Positions 43,920-54,319 of a stretch of DNA of 64,000 nucleotides are shown in pieces (position 1 is the first letter of the stretch; each line of letters opens with the position of its first letter). Under the pieces are notes generated by a model, which saw only the letters and a list, made by a program, of their open reading frames with translations, ran no database searches and was not told the DNA's origin. The stretch is from Dipteris shenzhenensis. Its lineage: Eukaryota > Polypodiophyta > Polypodiopsida > Gleicheniales. Position numbers and translations under genes: made by a program. The stretch lies in the NCBI GenBank assembly GCA_047967505.1, contig CM106538.1. One strand, 5' to 3'.

Positions 43920-45087
43920 CTAGCAACCTCAATCTGGAGGCATCTGCTAAGTTAGACAACTCCAATTATGGTACATGGAAATACCGAATGGAGACCATTC
44001 TTGTGCTTCAGGACAAATGGGAGTATGTTGATGGATCTATACCCAGACCATTGGCCGATCCAGCCACCAGTAGCTCTACTCCATCTGTTGTCACAACACC
44101 AGCAACGGAATCTACATCGGGATCTACATCTACACAAACAGTTTTCGCACCAGTAGCAGATCCTGCCATTGCCCGAGCTCAAGTAGAATGGGATAAGAAA
44201 GACAAGTATGCCTATCACCTGATCAAGCAAAATGTGCAAGATGTCATGCTAGGACAGCTCAACACAGTCAAGACATCAAAAGAAGCATGGGATATGTTCG
44301 CAGCTCTCTTCCCTAAGAAACCAGATCAACCAGAGTTTTCGCAATAGCAGTGAAACCGGTCATGCTTATGTACTCCGCATCAAAGACTACAACAATCAAC
44401 TTGCAGCAGCAGGAGAGACTATGAATCCTGCAGAAATGGTTCAAGTAATCCTAAATGGACCAGGAGAAGGATATGAGAGTCTAGTCCAGAGTATTGCCAT
44501 CCAACGGCAAATTCCAACACTGGAAGAACTTCAGTCAGTTCTACTTGGTGAAGAACTCAGGACTCAGGCCATTCAAGCACGTAAAGGTCATTCTAATGAT
44601 CAAGCATTCACAGCTTCAGACAAAAGCAGAGGCAAAGGCAGAAATAGAGGTAGATCATATCAGAAAAGTTGTCATCATCAACAAAATCAAAGTTAGAATC
44701 AGCATTAGCATCAGCATCATCCTCAGCAACATCAAAATCAGCAAAGAGGAAATCATTCCAATCGAGGAAGATTTCAAGGACGAGGGAATGCATCCACCAA
44801 TGTGTCAAACATCCAATGCAACTACTGTCACAAGTTTGGACACTATGAAAGAGATTGCCACAAGAAGCAATACGACCAAGGTGGTCAATCCAGCAGTAAT
44901 CGAGGGAATTCCCGAGGAAGAGGAAATCATCGTGGTGGACATTCTAGTCACAGTCATTTTGCAAATGAACATGGATAGATGTTTCTTGCAAGCAAGGAAT
45001 TGCATACAATGCACCTACACAATGCACCTACACACTGATTTCAATCCCAAAGAGGATTTCAGCTATCAAGTCGACCAAGTGGAATAG
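43920..45087 (+). pseudogene. Element E gag
   Basis: It opens with TSNLNLEASAKLDNSNYGTW. The ATG present in F (63778) is gone here through a small deletion in caccatat-tgactagc. A deletion of about 40 bp near 44312 breaks the frame relative to F. After that come MNPAEMVQVILNG, the Arg/Gly and Gln/His-rich tail with TAG stops (44694, 44706), and the knuckle CNYCHKFGHYERDC (44817-44858). Stop 45085-45087 (TAG) lies just before the protease. Confidence 0.85.
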
Positions 45088-48000
45088 GATCCTTGGTACA
45101 TCGACAGCGGTGCATCATCTCATATGACAAATCATCAGGAATGGTTCACAGAAATGAAGCCATTAGAAGGACAAAAGAATGTCATCTACACAGCAGACAA
45201 TACACTGAATCCGGTTCAAGGGACAGGTGTTATCCCTATGAACAATTTCACTGGTACAAAAGGATTAGTCAAAGATGTGCTCTATGTTCCGAAGCTCAGC
45301 AAGAACCTTTTGTCAGTAGGTCAAATGACGGAACACAACTACAAAGTCATCTTCGACGGTGATGAATGCACTATCAGAGACAAATCCGAAAGAGGTCAGC
45401 TAGTAGCAAAAGGTGTCAAGGAAGGACGCTTATATAGGATGCTAGCTACAGTACTAGATAAGCATGCCATGTCAGCTCAAATGCAACAGATGCCACTATC
45501 TGTAAAATGGCACAAGAGATATGGTCATGTCAACTTCAAGTACTTGTTAGATCTAAGGAATCAGAATATGGCAATTGGGATTCTGAAGCTACAGTTTCTT
45601 AGAAAGGTTTGTGAAGCATGCTGCTTCGGCAAACAAAAGCGAACCAACTTTGTCAGAAGTACCTCTCGTGCATGAGGTATTCTTGATTTGATTCAGACAG
45701 AGGTATGGGGTTATGCCCAGACCCGCAGCATCAATGGTTCACTTTACTACTTGACCTTCATTGACGACTACAGCAGATATTGTTGGGTCTACTTTCTGAA
45801 AGAGAAATGTGAAGTGTTTTCCAGATTTCAAGAATTCAAAGCCATGGTAGAAAACCAAACAGGCAGAAAGATCAAGGTCATGAGATCAGACAGAGGAGGT
45901 GAATACATGTCTTCAGCATTCATGAACTTTTGCAAAAATCACGGCATTCGAAGACAATTCACATGTGCAAATACTCCTCAGTAGAATGCAAGAGTTGAAA
46001 GGAAGAATGGGACTTTAGCAGACAGTGCTAGAGCAATGCTTAGTGAAAAGCATCTTCCGAATCAATATTGGGCAGAAGCAATAGCTACAGCTAACTACTT
46101 GCTTAATCGGCTTCCTACCGAACCGATACAAGGTATGACTCCTTATGAAGCATTCACTGGACACAAGCCACGCATTGGGCATCTCCACATATTTGGTTGC
46201 ATAGCATATGCCCACATACATGATGATCGTCGTAGAAAATTGGATGCCAAGTCACACAAATGCATCATGGTTGGCTACAGTGAAGAAAGCAAAGCATACA
46301 AATTGTATGATCCCATCAACCGCAAAGTCATTATCTTCAGAGATGTAATCTTTGATGAGGAATCAGAATGGAAAACCTCACCTACACAAGAGATAGAAGC
46401 ATCGACTTCACAGTCATCTACAGAACAGGTTGATGAAGAAGAGCAAGAATTGCCAGCAACACCCCAAGCAGCGCCACAGCAGCTCAGACGGTCTACTAGG
46501 GAAAGCAGACCACCAGCCAGATTGACATATGCTCAAAAAGGCAAAGCAATTCATGTGGAAACCACCAACTATGCTCTTATGACTACCATCATGGCTACAA
46601 AAGAGCCAGTGTACTTCGAAGACGCAGTAGATAAGCCAAAATGGCAAACTGCTATGAATGAAGAAATGGATGCTTTGTATAAAAATAACACTTGGGATTT
46701 ATGCGACCTTCCACTAGGAAAGAAGGCCATAGCCAACAAATGGGTATACAAAGTGAAGTACAATCCAGATGGCAGTATTCAGAGATATAAAGCCAGATTA
46801 GTTGCAAAAGGATTTGCACAACAATATGGTCAAGACTATGATGAGACTTATGCTCCAGTAGCAAAGATGGATTCCATACGGTTCTTGATATCACTAGCGA
46901 CACTCAGCAAATGGAATGTGTATCAGCTCGATGTCAAGAATGCATTTCTCAATGGTTATCTAGACGAGGAAGTCTACATGCAACAACCCGCAGGTTATGT
47001 TGAACCAGGAAAGGAGAACAAGGTTTGCCATCTCAAGAAAAGTCTCTATGGCTTAAAGCAAGCACCCAGAAGTTGGTACAGTAGAATTGACAAGTATTTT
47101 GCTGATCTGGGATACATGAAGTCCAATGCACATCATACTCTGTACTACAAAGTTCAAGGGGAAGATATTACTATTGCACTTTTGTACATAGATGATCTGA
47201 TTGTGATAGGAAGCAAGGATAGCTTCATCAAAAAATTAAAACAAGACTTATCTGCAGAGTTTGACATGAAAGATCTTGGACTTATGCACTATTGTCTTGG
47301 AATTGAGTTCTGGAGAGATTCAGATAGCACATTCATGAGTCAGCTCAAATATGTTGACAGTCTCCTGAAGAAGTTTCATATGGCAGATTGCAAGATTGCA
47401 GCGACTCCCATGGAACAGAGTTTGAAACTTACTAAAGATTTAGAAAAGCCTACAGTCAATGACAGATACTACAGGCAGCTCATTGGATCTCTTATATATC
47501 TGACAATAACATGGCCAGATATTTGTTATGCAGTAAGCTCACTAGCACAGTTTATGGCAAATCCAAAACAGTCTCACTGGAATGCAGCCAAAAGAGTATT
47601 GAGATACATCAGAGGTACAAGACAGTTTGGGATAGAATACAGAGGTAGTCATCCACGGTTGCATGGATACTGTGACAGTGACTATGCTGGAGATCATGAG
47701 ACTAGGAGATCGACACAGGGATATGCATTTTTCCTTGGTCAAGGTGCTATATCATGGTTGTTAAACAAATAGCCAACTTTTTCTTTGTCTTCGACTGAAG
47801 CAGAAAAATATAGAGCACTCACTACAGGTGCATGTGAGGCTATATGGCTCAAAAGACTATTGTCAAAAACAGATTACTTTGATGAGTCAAAGCCAACAAC
47901 AATATACTGTGATAATCAATCGGCTCAAGCATTGGCCAAAAATCCAGTATATCACTCCAAGACAAAGCACATTGATGTCAGAGAGCACTTCATCAAAGAA

Positions 48001-48156
48001 AGAGTGTTACTTGGTGACATCACACTGCAGCATTGTGATAGCAAAGAGAATGTTGCAGACATCTTTACCAAACCACTCGGTAAAGAGCTATTCGAGAAAC
48101 ACCGACTAGCTCTTGGTTTGATGCAGAGGAAGGACATTCCCATTAAAGGGGTGTGA
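45088..48156 (+). pseudogene. Element E pol: protease, integrase, reverse transcriptase, RNase H
   Basis: One frame runs throughout with three stops. Protease begins DPWYIDSGASSHMT (Asp codon 45103). The pre-integrase zinc region has WHKRYGHVNF and CEACCFGKQ. Integrase has GAG/Glu at 45700-45702 where Asp is expected, then RSDRGGEY and VERKNG. Reverse transcriptase has KWVYKVKYNPDG, LDVKNAFLNGYLDEE and YIDD at 47185-47196. RNase H has GYCDSDYAG and STEAE with an extra Lys codon. Stops are TGA 45673 (CGA in C and F), TAG 45982 (shared with F) and TAG 47770. The frame ends KGV at 48156. Confidence 0.9.
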
Positions 48157-48244
48157 TGGAATGTAATGCTCAGTCCTTCTTCGATTCCCCAGAATCATCA
48201 TCTTGAGGGAAGGCCTACTTCATGATGTTGATCTTGAGGGAAGG

Positions 48245-48502
48245 TGTTGAGAGTTCACGCTCAACATCATGTGATCATGTGTGCATAGCACCATCACGTG
48301 ATCATATGTGCATAGCACTAACCTTATAGAGTGCTATAAAGGAAAGGGTTAGATCCCCTAACCCTAACCCTAAAAGGGTTTGTATATATTCTATTTTTTC
48401 AACTAATTCTAGTGTACAATTAGTCCATTTGTGGTGTGCTCTCTAGCTGTGCCCTCTCTCCTCATCTCCACTCTTCTCCTCTCCCCTCTTCATATTTTGT
48501 CA
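48245..48502 (+). repeat. 3' LTR, element E, with telomere-like motif
   Basis: 258 bp; telomere-like motif at 48356-48374. It is preceded by a purine tract cttgagggaagg (48233-48244), and the same tract occurs a second time about 40 bp upstream. Confidence 0.9.
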
Positions 48503-48507
48503 TAACA

Positions 48508-49249
48508 AACACTCGTGGTCTCCAAATTCCTTTTAGCAAGCATGTCATCTATACATTCTCTTGCGGCTTTAATCGATGGAGGTGGAATAAGTGGTAAATG
48601 GAATATTTTTGCCACCAAGTCTTGAGAGACATACTGATCCATGGGTAGATATCCTCTCATTTTCACAAGAACATAAATCATCGTCTACATTAGGGTATCC
48701 TCCTCTAGCAATCTATTGCTTGATAGTCTATTATGCCAATTACCCATAGATAGGCTTGGTTTTGTGGTCCTTGATCATCTAAATAGAATTTGAAATCTAA
48801 AAAATGTGAGATTCCAAAGGGTAACCATGAAGCTACCTATTCTACCCCACTAGCTTTGATTCAGTTGCTTCTTCTACTTTTTTTGCATTGCCATTACTTT
48901 ATCCATCCTGATTGCAGGTTATGTGGAGAGATAAAAGAGACTATATGCTTAAGTGCCATCAATGTAGATACAATATCATAAATCATTTTTGATGTAGACA
49001 TTGATCTTTTGACTTCCATAGGAATATTTTCTATCTCCATTTGAGAAACTCTGATTGTGCCTCACATGTTAATAGCTTGAAACTTTGAAGGGATACTTTT
49101 TGCATAATAAAGTTCAGGGTATGTGCCAAGAATATCTTAGACTCACACAAGTTTTGAGTAGCTTTAAATTCAAGTGATTGAACAATGATTGCCACACATG
49201 ACAAGTGTTATTCATGCAACTACAAAGATCCTATATTATTTGTATTGCT
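48508..49249. other. No recognised gene between elements E and D
   Basis: A minus-strand frame (48681 to about 48508) carries MRGYLPMDQYVSQDLVAKIF and looks protein-like, but I cannot assign it, and E's insertion cuts it. The rest is AT-rich without features. Confidence 0.35.
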
Positions 49250-49254
49250 TCTAC

Positions 49255-49552
49255 TGTAAAGAATGAGGGAGAGAGATAGGAGACTCAAGTTCAGCTTTCT
49301 TCACAACACACAAAAGAGAGAGGACACAAGGTTGGAGGGTGAAGCCTTTCTTCACTTTTGCACACAACAACTATACAATAGAAGAGGGAAATACCCTATA
49401 TGTCAAAACCTAGAATACGTGGTTCATATGTGAACCCAAACCAAAAACATACGTGGTAGTCTAACTACACCACGAGTACAACTAACATAGGCAGTGACAT
49501 AAATGATAGTCATCCAGGAGATATATAGGGGGTAGAGCTTGATATCTCAACA
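49255..49552 (-). repeat. 3' LTR, element D
   Basis: 298 bp, bounded TGTTGAG...TTTACA on the minus strand. It differs from the 5' LTR at aggcagtg/aggcggtg and atatag/atatcg. Confidence 0.95.
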
Positions 49553-49559
49553 CTCCCCC

Positions 49560-49899
49560 TCAAGCTCAAATCCATCTCACGTACACCAAGCAAGCTCCTA
49601 AATCTGCGAAGCTTCTCGGTACCCAATGCCTTCGTAAAAATATCAGCCACCTGCTCCTCAGTGCTGACATAGACAAGATCAATCTCACCAGCTAGAACCT
49701 TCTCTCTCACAAAGTGATAATGCACCTCAATGTGCTTCGTTCTAGCATGATAAACTGGGTTATTAGCAAGCATGATGCTGCTAATGTTGTCACAATGAAT
49801 GACAACTGCTGCATGAATTGACTGTCCCATATCTGCAAGTAGCTTCCGTAACCAAGCTAGCTCACATGCAGCCATTGCTGCACCCCTGTACTCAGCCTC
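49560..49899 (-). pseudogene. Element D RNase H tail
   Basis: After the deletion junction the minus strand reads MAACELAWLRKLLADMGQSI, the DNISSIMLANNPVYHARTKH segment and [20 protein letters not shown]. This keeps the C-terminal residues that B has lost. It is out of frame with the upstream gag-pol frame because the 1037-bp deletion is not a multiple of three. Confidence 0.9.
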
Positions 49900-52840
49900 T
49901 GTGCTTTACTTTGTAAACCCACTTGCAGCCAATAGCCTTCTTATCATGAGGCAAAGGCATCAAATCCCAAGTGTGGTTTGCATCCAAGGCAGCCATCTCT
50001 TCATCCATAGCTGCTTCCCAATTTTTATGCCTTGCTGCATCCTCAAAACATGTGGGCTCTGGCTCCTCTAGAACCTTGACCATATAAGCATAGTGATGTG
50101 CTGTATACCCATCATATCTCAACCTATCAACTGGATACTTAATACGAGTGGACCTCCGTACAACTGGATCAGTTGCAGGAGTCTTTAAATCATGCCTGCT
50201 TTTCCTTGCACCAGGTGTAACAACAGAGGGAATCCCAAGTTCCTCATCAAGGCTCATTTCAGAGCCACTTGACTCTCCATCAACATGAGAGCTACTAGCA
50301 GACACATCAAACACTGGAGCATGGTCCACTTTTTCTTTTCCCTTATGTGATACCTGCACAACACTATCAGGACAGCCATGTGACGATTCACTAGATCTCA
50401 ATCTCCCTGTCCATGCATTAGATCCACTAGTAGAGGACTCTCTGGGTCCACTCAAGGCTTGAGATTGCTGCTCTGCATTTATTGCAGCATTCCCATTTCC
50501 TGCATCTGCATCTCCTACCATAACAGTTGGTGCATACCAACTGCTCATTTCATCAAAAACAACATCTCTGCTCACTTGCATTTTGCGGGTGGAAGGGTTA
50601 TAACAGCGATACCCTTTCTGGTGCAGAGCATATCCAATAAAGATGCATTTTTCTGCCTTTGGATCCAGCTTTGTTCTCTTCTCATCAGGAACATGAACAT
50701 AAGCTATGCAACCAAATACCTTCAAGTGAGAAATATCTAGTTTTTGGCCTGTATACATTTCTTCAGGCGTCATGCCATGGACAGCTGCAGTGGGGGTTCT
50801 GTTCATAATATAAACAGTAGTTGCTACTGCTTCAGCCCAAAAATAATCAGGCATGTTTTTCTCATTTAGGATCGCCCGTCCTACTTCTGCAATATGCCTG
50901 TTCTTCCTTTCTGCAACCCCATTCTGCTGAGGGGTAGACCTGCATGAGTACTTCCTTTGAATTCCCTGTTCTTTCAGATATTCACAAAATTCTTCTGAAA
51001 AGTACTCTCCCCCTCCATCAGATCTTAGCACTTTAATATGCACACCTTTCTCTTTTTCAACCATGGCCTTAAAGGCCTTGAAATGGCTGAACACTTCACT
51101 TTTGTGCTTCATAAAATAAATCCACACCTTCCTAGTGTAGTCATGAATAAACGTCACATAATAATGGCATCCACCAATAGAAGCAGCTTTGGTTGTCCAA
51201 ACATCTGAATGGATCACTTCCAAAGGTCTTCTGCTCACCTTAGCATTTTTGGGAAATGCATGTCTGGCCTGCTTACCCATTTGGCATGCTTCACATACCT
51301 TTTGCATTCCCTCAACTCTGAATTTAGGCAAACCTGCAATAATGTTTTTTGTTTGCATAGATTTCAGCCTTTGTATATTCACGTGCCCAATGCGCTTGTG
51401 CCATATCTCAATATCTGCAATGACACCTCTCCCATGTGCAAACATAGCTGCTTTCACCTCAGGCATATCAACATCCAAGGTGAACATTCTGCCATTTTTG
51501 TTGCCTTTTGCAACCAAGCGGCACTTATTTTTCAAGTCCTCAACAAAGCATCCTTCAGGATTAAATCTAACCTGCAGACCTTGCTGCAGACCTTGCTTAA
51601 CCATCTGGCCTACTGAAACCAGGTTCTTAGTGATTTTTGGAACATGAAGTACATCTGCCAAGTACTTCGTTTTGCCATCCTGCATAGCCAATGGCACTTT
51701 ACCAACCTGCGTAATTGGGTGCGCAGTATCATCACCTGTTTCAACATAACCTGGCTTATCCAAATTTCTAACATCATGAAACCACTCACCATGACTGGTC
51801 ATGTGGTTAGAGGTACCTGAATCAACATACCAAACATCATTGCAAGCTGCAGCATCTCCTGACATGGAGTTAACCATATGCTGCATCGCAAAAAGGTGCT
51901 CATTTCTGTCGTCACCATGCCCACTTGATGATGCATAGTTGCTTTGCTGCAACTTCCCACTTTTGATGTCATTCTGCTTTTTATAGCATGTATTCTCCCT
52001 GTGTCCAGGCTTTCCACAATAATAGCATTCTGTGTTGCTATTTACTTGCTGGTTCCTTTGCCATGAACCACGGCCTCTTTGGCTCCCCCTGCCTCTAGAA
52101 CTACCACGTCCCCCTCCATAGGACTGGTTTTCCTGTTGTTGCTGCTGGTTCTGATTTCCTGCACGGCCACCAAAACGACCTCTTCCTCTACCCCTGCCTC
52201 TACCTGTATTCGAGTAGAAAGCAGTCTCTTGAGAAGTTGAGGTGGCTGAACCACCATTCCTTTGCTCTTCACTCAGCAAGAGAGCAATAAGTTCCTGAAA
52301 ATCAGGAAATGTTTCACGGACTCCAATGGATGTCTGAAACTGTGCATAATCTTTCCCAAGACCATTCAAGGTCACGGACACTAAGTCCTCATCATCAACA
52401 GGTGCTCCAATGGAGGCAAGAGAATCTGCAAGGCCTTTCACCTTCAGGGAATACTCATTTATATTCAGATTTTTCCTTTGCACATTGTGCAACTCCTGCT
52501 TTAGCTGCATCTTTCGTGCTTTGGTATTTGTGCTATACAGCTTCACCAATGTATCCCATGCCTCCTTAGGCGTCTCTACATCCTGTATATGCACAATCAT
52601 AGAATCTAAAATGCTAACAGACAGCCAATACAGGCATTTTCTGGCTTTTTCATGCCATTCTTTAAAGGCCTTCAATTCAGCAGGAGTGGGAGCAGTACCC
52701 AAAACTGGTTCTGCAGTTTCACCACTGATGTAATCCTAAACTCCCTTTCCCATAAGGAAGTTTGTCATCCTGAACTTCCATGCTTGGAAGTTGTTCTTGT
52801 CAAGCTTCTCACTGACAATGGTAGACAGATTCTCAGACAT
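49892..52840 (-). pseudogene. Element D gag-pol: gag, protease, integrase
   Basis: Gag starts at 52840 (MSENLST). TAG 52738-52736 replaces a TGG of B; from there the frame is open for 936 codons. It includes the RG-rich box, CYYCGKPGHRENTC, protease WYVDSGTSNHMTSHGEW, pre-integrase IWHKRIGHVNIQRL and CEACQMGKQ, and an integrase core with HSDVWTT, RSDGGGEY and AERKNRH, so the DDE residues are all present. The frame runs to KWVYKVKH and then hits the junction at 49900-49905, where AGCACA joins directly to the RNase H segment. The polymerase domain with YVDD is missing. Confidence 0.9.
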
Positions 52841-53325
52841 TTTACAAATCACGAATTGCAACAGCAACCTGTAAACACAGCAAATGCCTCACAAGGGCAA
52901 ATAGCAAAACTTCTGCAAAAAGCCTCACAGGAGCAGATCTGCAACACTGCCGAAAGTGGTATTTCACCACACAGTCACTTCCTAGTGACGATTTTGCATC
53001 AACAGGCAACAGGCATGAATCTGCAACTCCCAATATCTCTGCACACAGGCATACGATGCAATTTCTGTGGCACCTTTCCACCGACTAGCCGCGCAGTGGT
53101 CGCACAGCAAAAAACAGGGTCTTTTTCTGAGTGCTCCCGCAGCATATACTATGCTCTCGCCACACCGCGAAGGGCCTCTCAATCTGAAACAATGCACTCC
53201 TGCACTTCTGGCTGTGCTACCTGCAGAGATTTGCTCCCAAACTCGAAATAGGAAAGCAACACTGGTCCTCTTACCAGGACACCACAAACTTGGCTTGCTT
53301 TCTTGAGCTCCTTACCACGAACAAG

Positions 53326-53337
53326 GCTCTGATACCA
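53326..53337 (-). other. Primer-binding site, element D
   Basis: Plus strand gctctgatacca, i.e. tggtatcagagc on the minus strand, abutting the 5' LTR. Confidence 0.9.
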
Positions 53338-53635
53338 TGTAAAGAATGAGGGAGAGAGATAGGAGACTCAAGTTCAGCTTTCTTCACAACACACAAAAGA
53401 GAGAGGACACAAGGTTGGAGGGTGAAGCCTTTCTTCACTTTTGCACACAACAACTATACAATAGAAGAGGGAAATACCCTATATGTCAAAACCTAGAATA
53501 CGTGGTTCATATGTGAACCCAAACCAAAAACATACGTGGTAGTCTAACTACACCACGAGTACAACTAACATAGGCGGTGACATAAATGATAGTCATCCAG
53601 GAGATATATCGGGGGTAGAGCTTGATATCTCAACA
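53338..53635 (-). repeat. 5' LTR, element D
   Basis: 298 bp; the same boundaries as the LTRs of element B, to which it is clearly homologous. Confidence 0.95.
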
Positions 53636-53640
53636 TCTAC

Positions 53641-53930
53641 TGCCTCAAGTACAGTTATCAACTAGTTGTTCACCATTCTTAACTGGTTGTTGACTAGTTT
53701 TTACACTTTTGCATGGTGTTGTGAATCATCATAGTGCAGATAATGCTTACTTGAGAGAGAGAAGGACATGGAAAAAGGCAATTAACTGTCATCCCACACC
53801 TATTCCAATAGCCAGATTTAGACATCTAGTTATGTCGAGAGGGTGCAAGACGATTGGATGGTTTCTTTGTGTTGAGGTGTGGCTATCTTACATGAAAGAG
53901 AATTAGAGAAATATCATAAAGTAGATGCAC
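53641..53930. other. No gene seen
   Basis: Flank of element D with a few short repeated words (aactagttgtt/aactggttgtt) and no coding signal. Confidence 0.4.
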
Positions 53931-54195
53931 ATATCTTGTGGTGTGCACTACTAAGAAACCCAATGTATCATGTGTGTTCAAGGGGTACTTCAAAAACCCC
54001 TCAACTAAAATTTTCCCCCCAATAAAAACACCCCTCTTTACTTATAAAACAAGCTTTTTTTTGTAAAGTTGAATTAAAATCCCCCTCATGTTATTGTAAT
54101 CCAGTGAAATTTTTCCAAAAGATTGAATTAAAATACACCTCCTTTTGAATGCACATGGTACACTAAACTTTTATGAGGTGAACCCCTCGAGGCAC
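53931..54195. mobile_element. Short AT-rich MITE-like element, copy 2
   Basis: In inverted orientation this region follows the insertion at 29623-29871. Shared landmarks in order are cacta(t/c)...aaaccc, atca(c/t)gtg(c/t)gttcaagg, a run of short C-blocks in AT-rich DNA, and the end cccctcgag. Divergence is high and indels are many, so boundaries are approximate. Confidence 0.5.
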
Positions 54196-54319
54196 ATATT
54201 GACCCCTAGACCCACTACTCGACCTAGAGGTACTTTAATTTTTTAATATTTGTATGTTATATTGTATCAAAATATTTTATCAATTGACATGAATAACACA
54301 TATGTGCTTGTGTTTGTCT

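Larger units (their letters stand above)
41153..48507 (+). mobile_element. Copia element E (family II), LTR to LTR, most complete copy
   Basis: LTRs at 41158-41413 (256 bp) and 48245-48502 (258 bp) start TGTTGAGAG and end TTGTCA. They differ at about five sites plus a 2-bp indel (about 2%). The target duplication taaca is exact (41153-41157, 48503-48507). The element is 7345 bp: LTR, primer site, an unusually long 2.5-kb leader, gag, then protease, integrase, reverse transcriptase and RNase H. All domains can be traced, but several stops, loss of the gag ATG and a changed integrase Asp make it inactive. Confidence 0.95.
49250..53640 (-). mobile_element. Copia element D (family I), LTR to LTR, reverse transcriptase deleted
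   Basis: LTRs of 298 bp at 49255-49552 (3') and 53338-53635 (5') differ at only two sites (about 0.7%), the lowest divergence in the window. The target duplication tctac is exact (49250-49254, 53636-53640). The primer site lies at 53326-53337 and the polypurine tract (ctccccctcaag on the plus strand) at 49553-49564. The element is 4381 bp. It has gag, protease and integrase but lost about 1037 bp of reverse transcriptase and RNase H. Confidence 0.95.

Noticed and set aside
48508-48681. Protein-like minus-strand frame next to element E considered as a host gene exon
   Set aside because: Too short, cut by the insertion and without a recognisable domain; kept only as a note in the intergenic entry.
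50459-51647. Plus-strand open frames of 93-152 codons across element D
   Set aside because: They lie opposite the integrase and protease coding of D and show no motif of their own.
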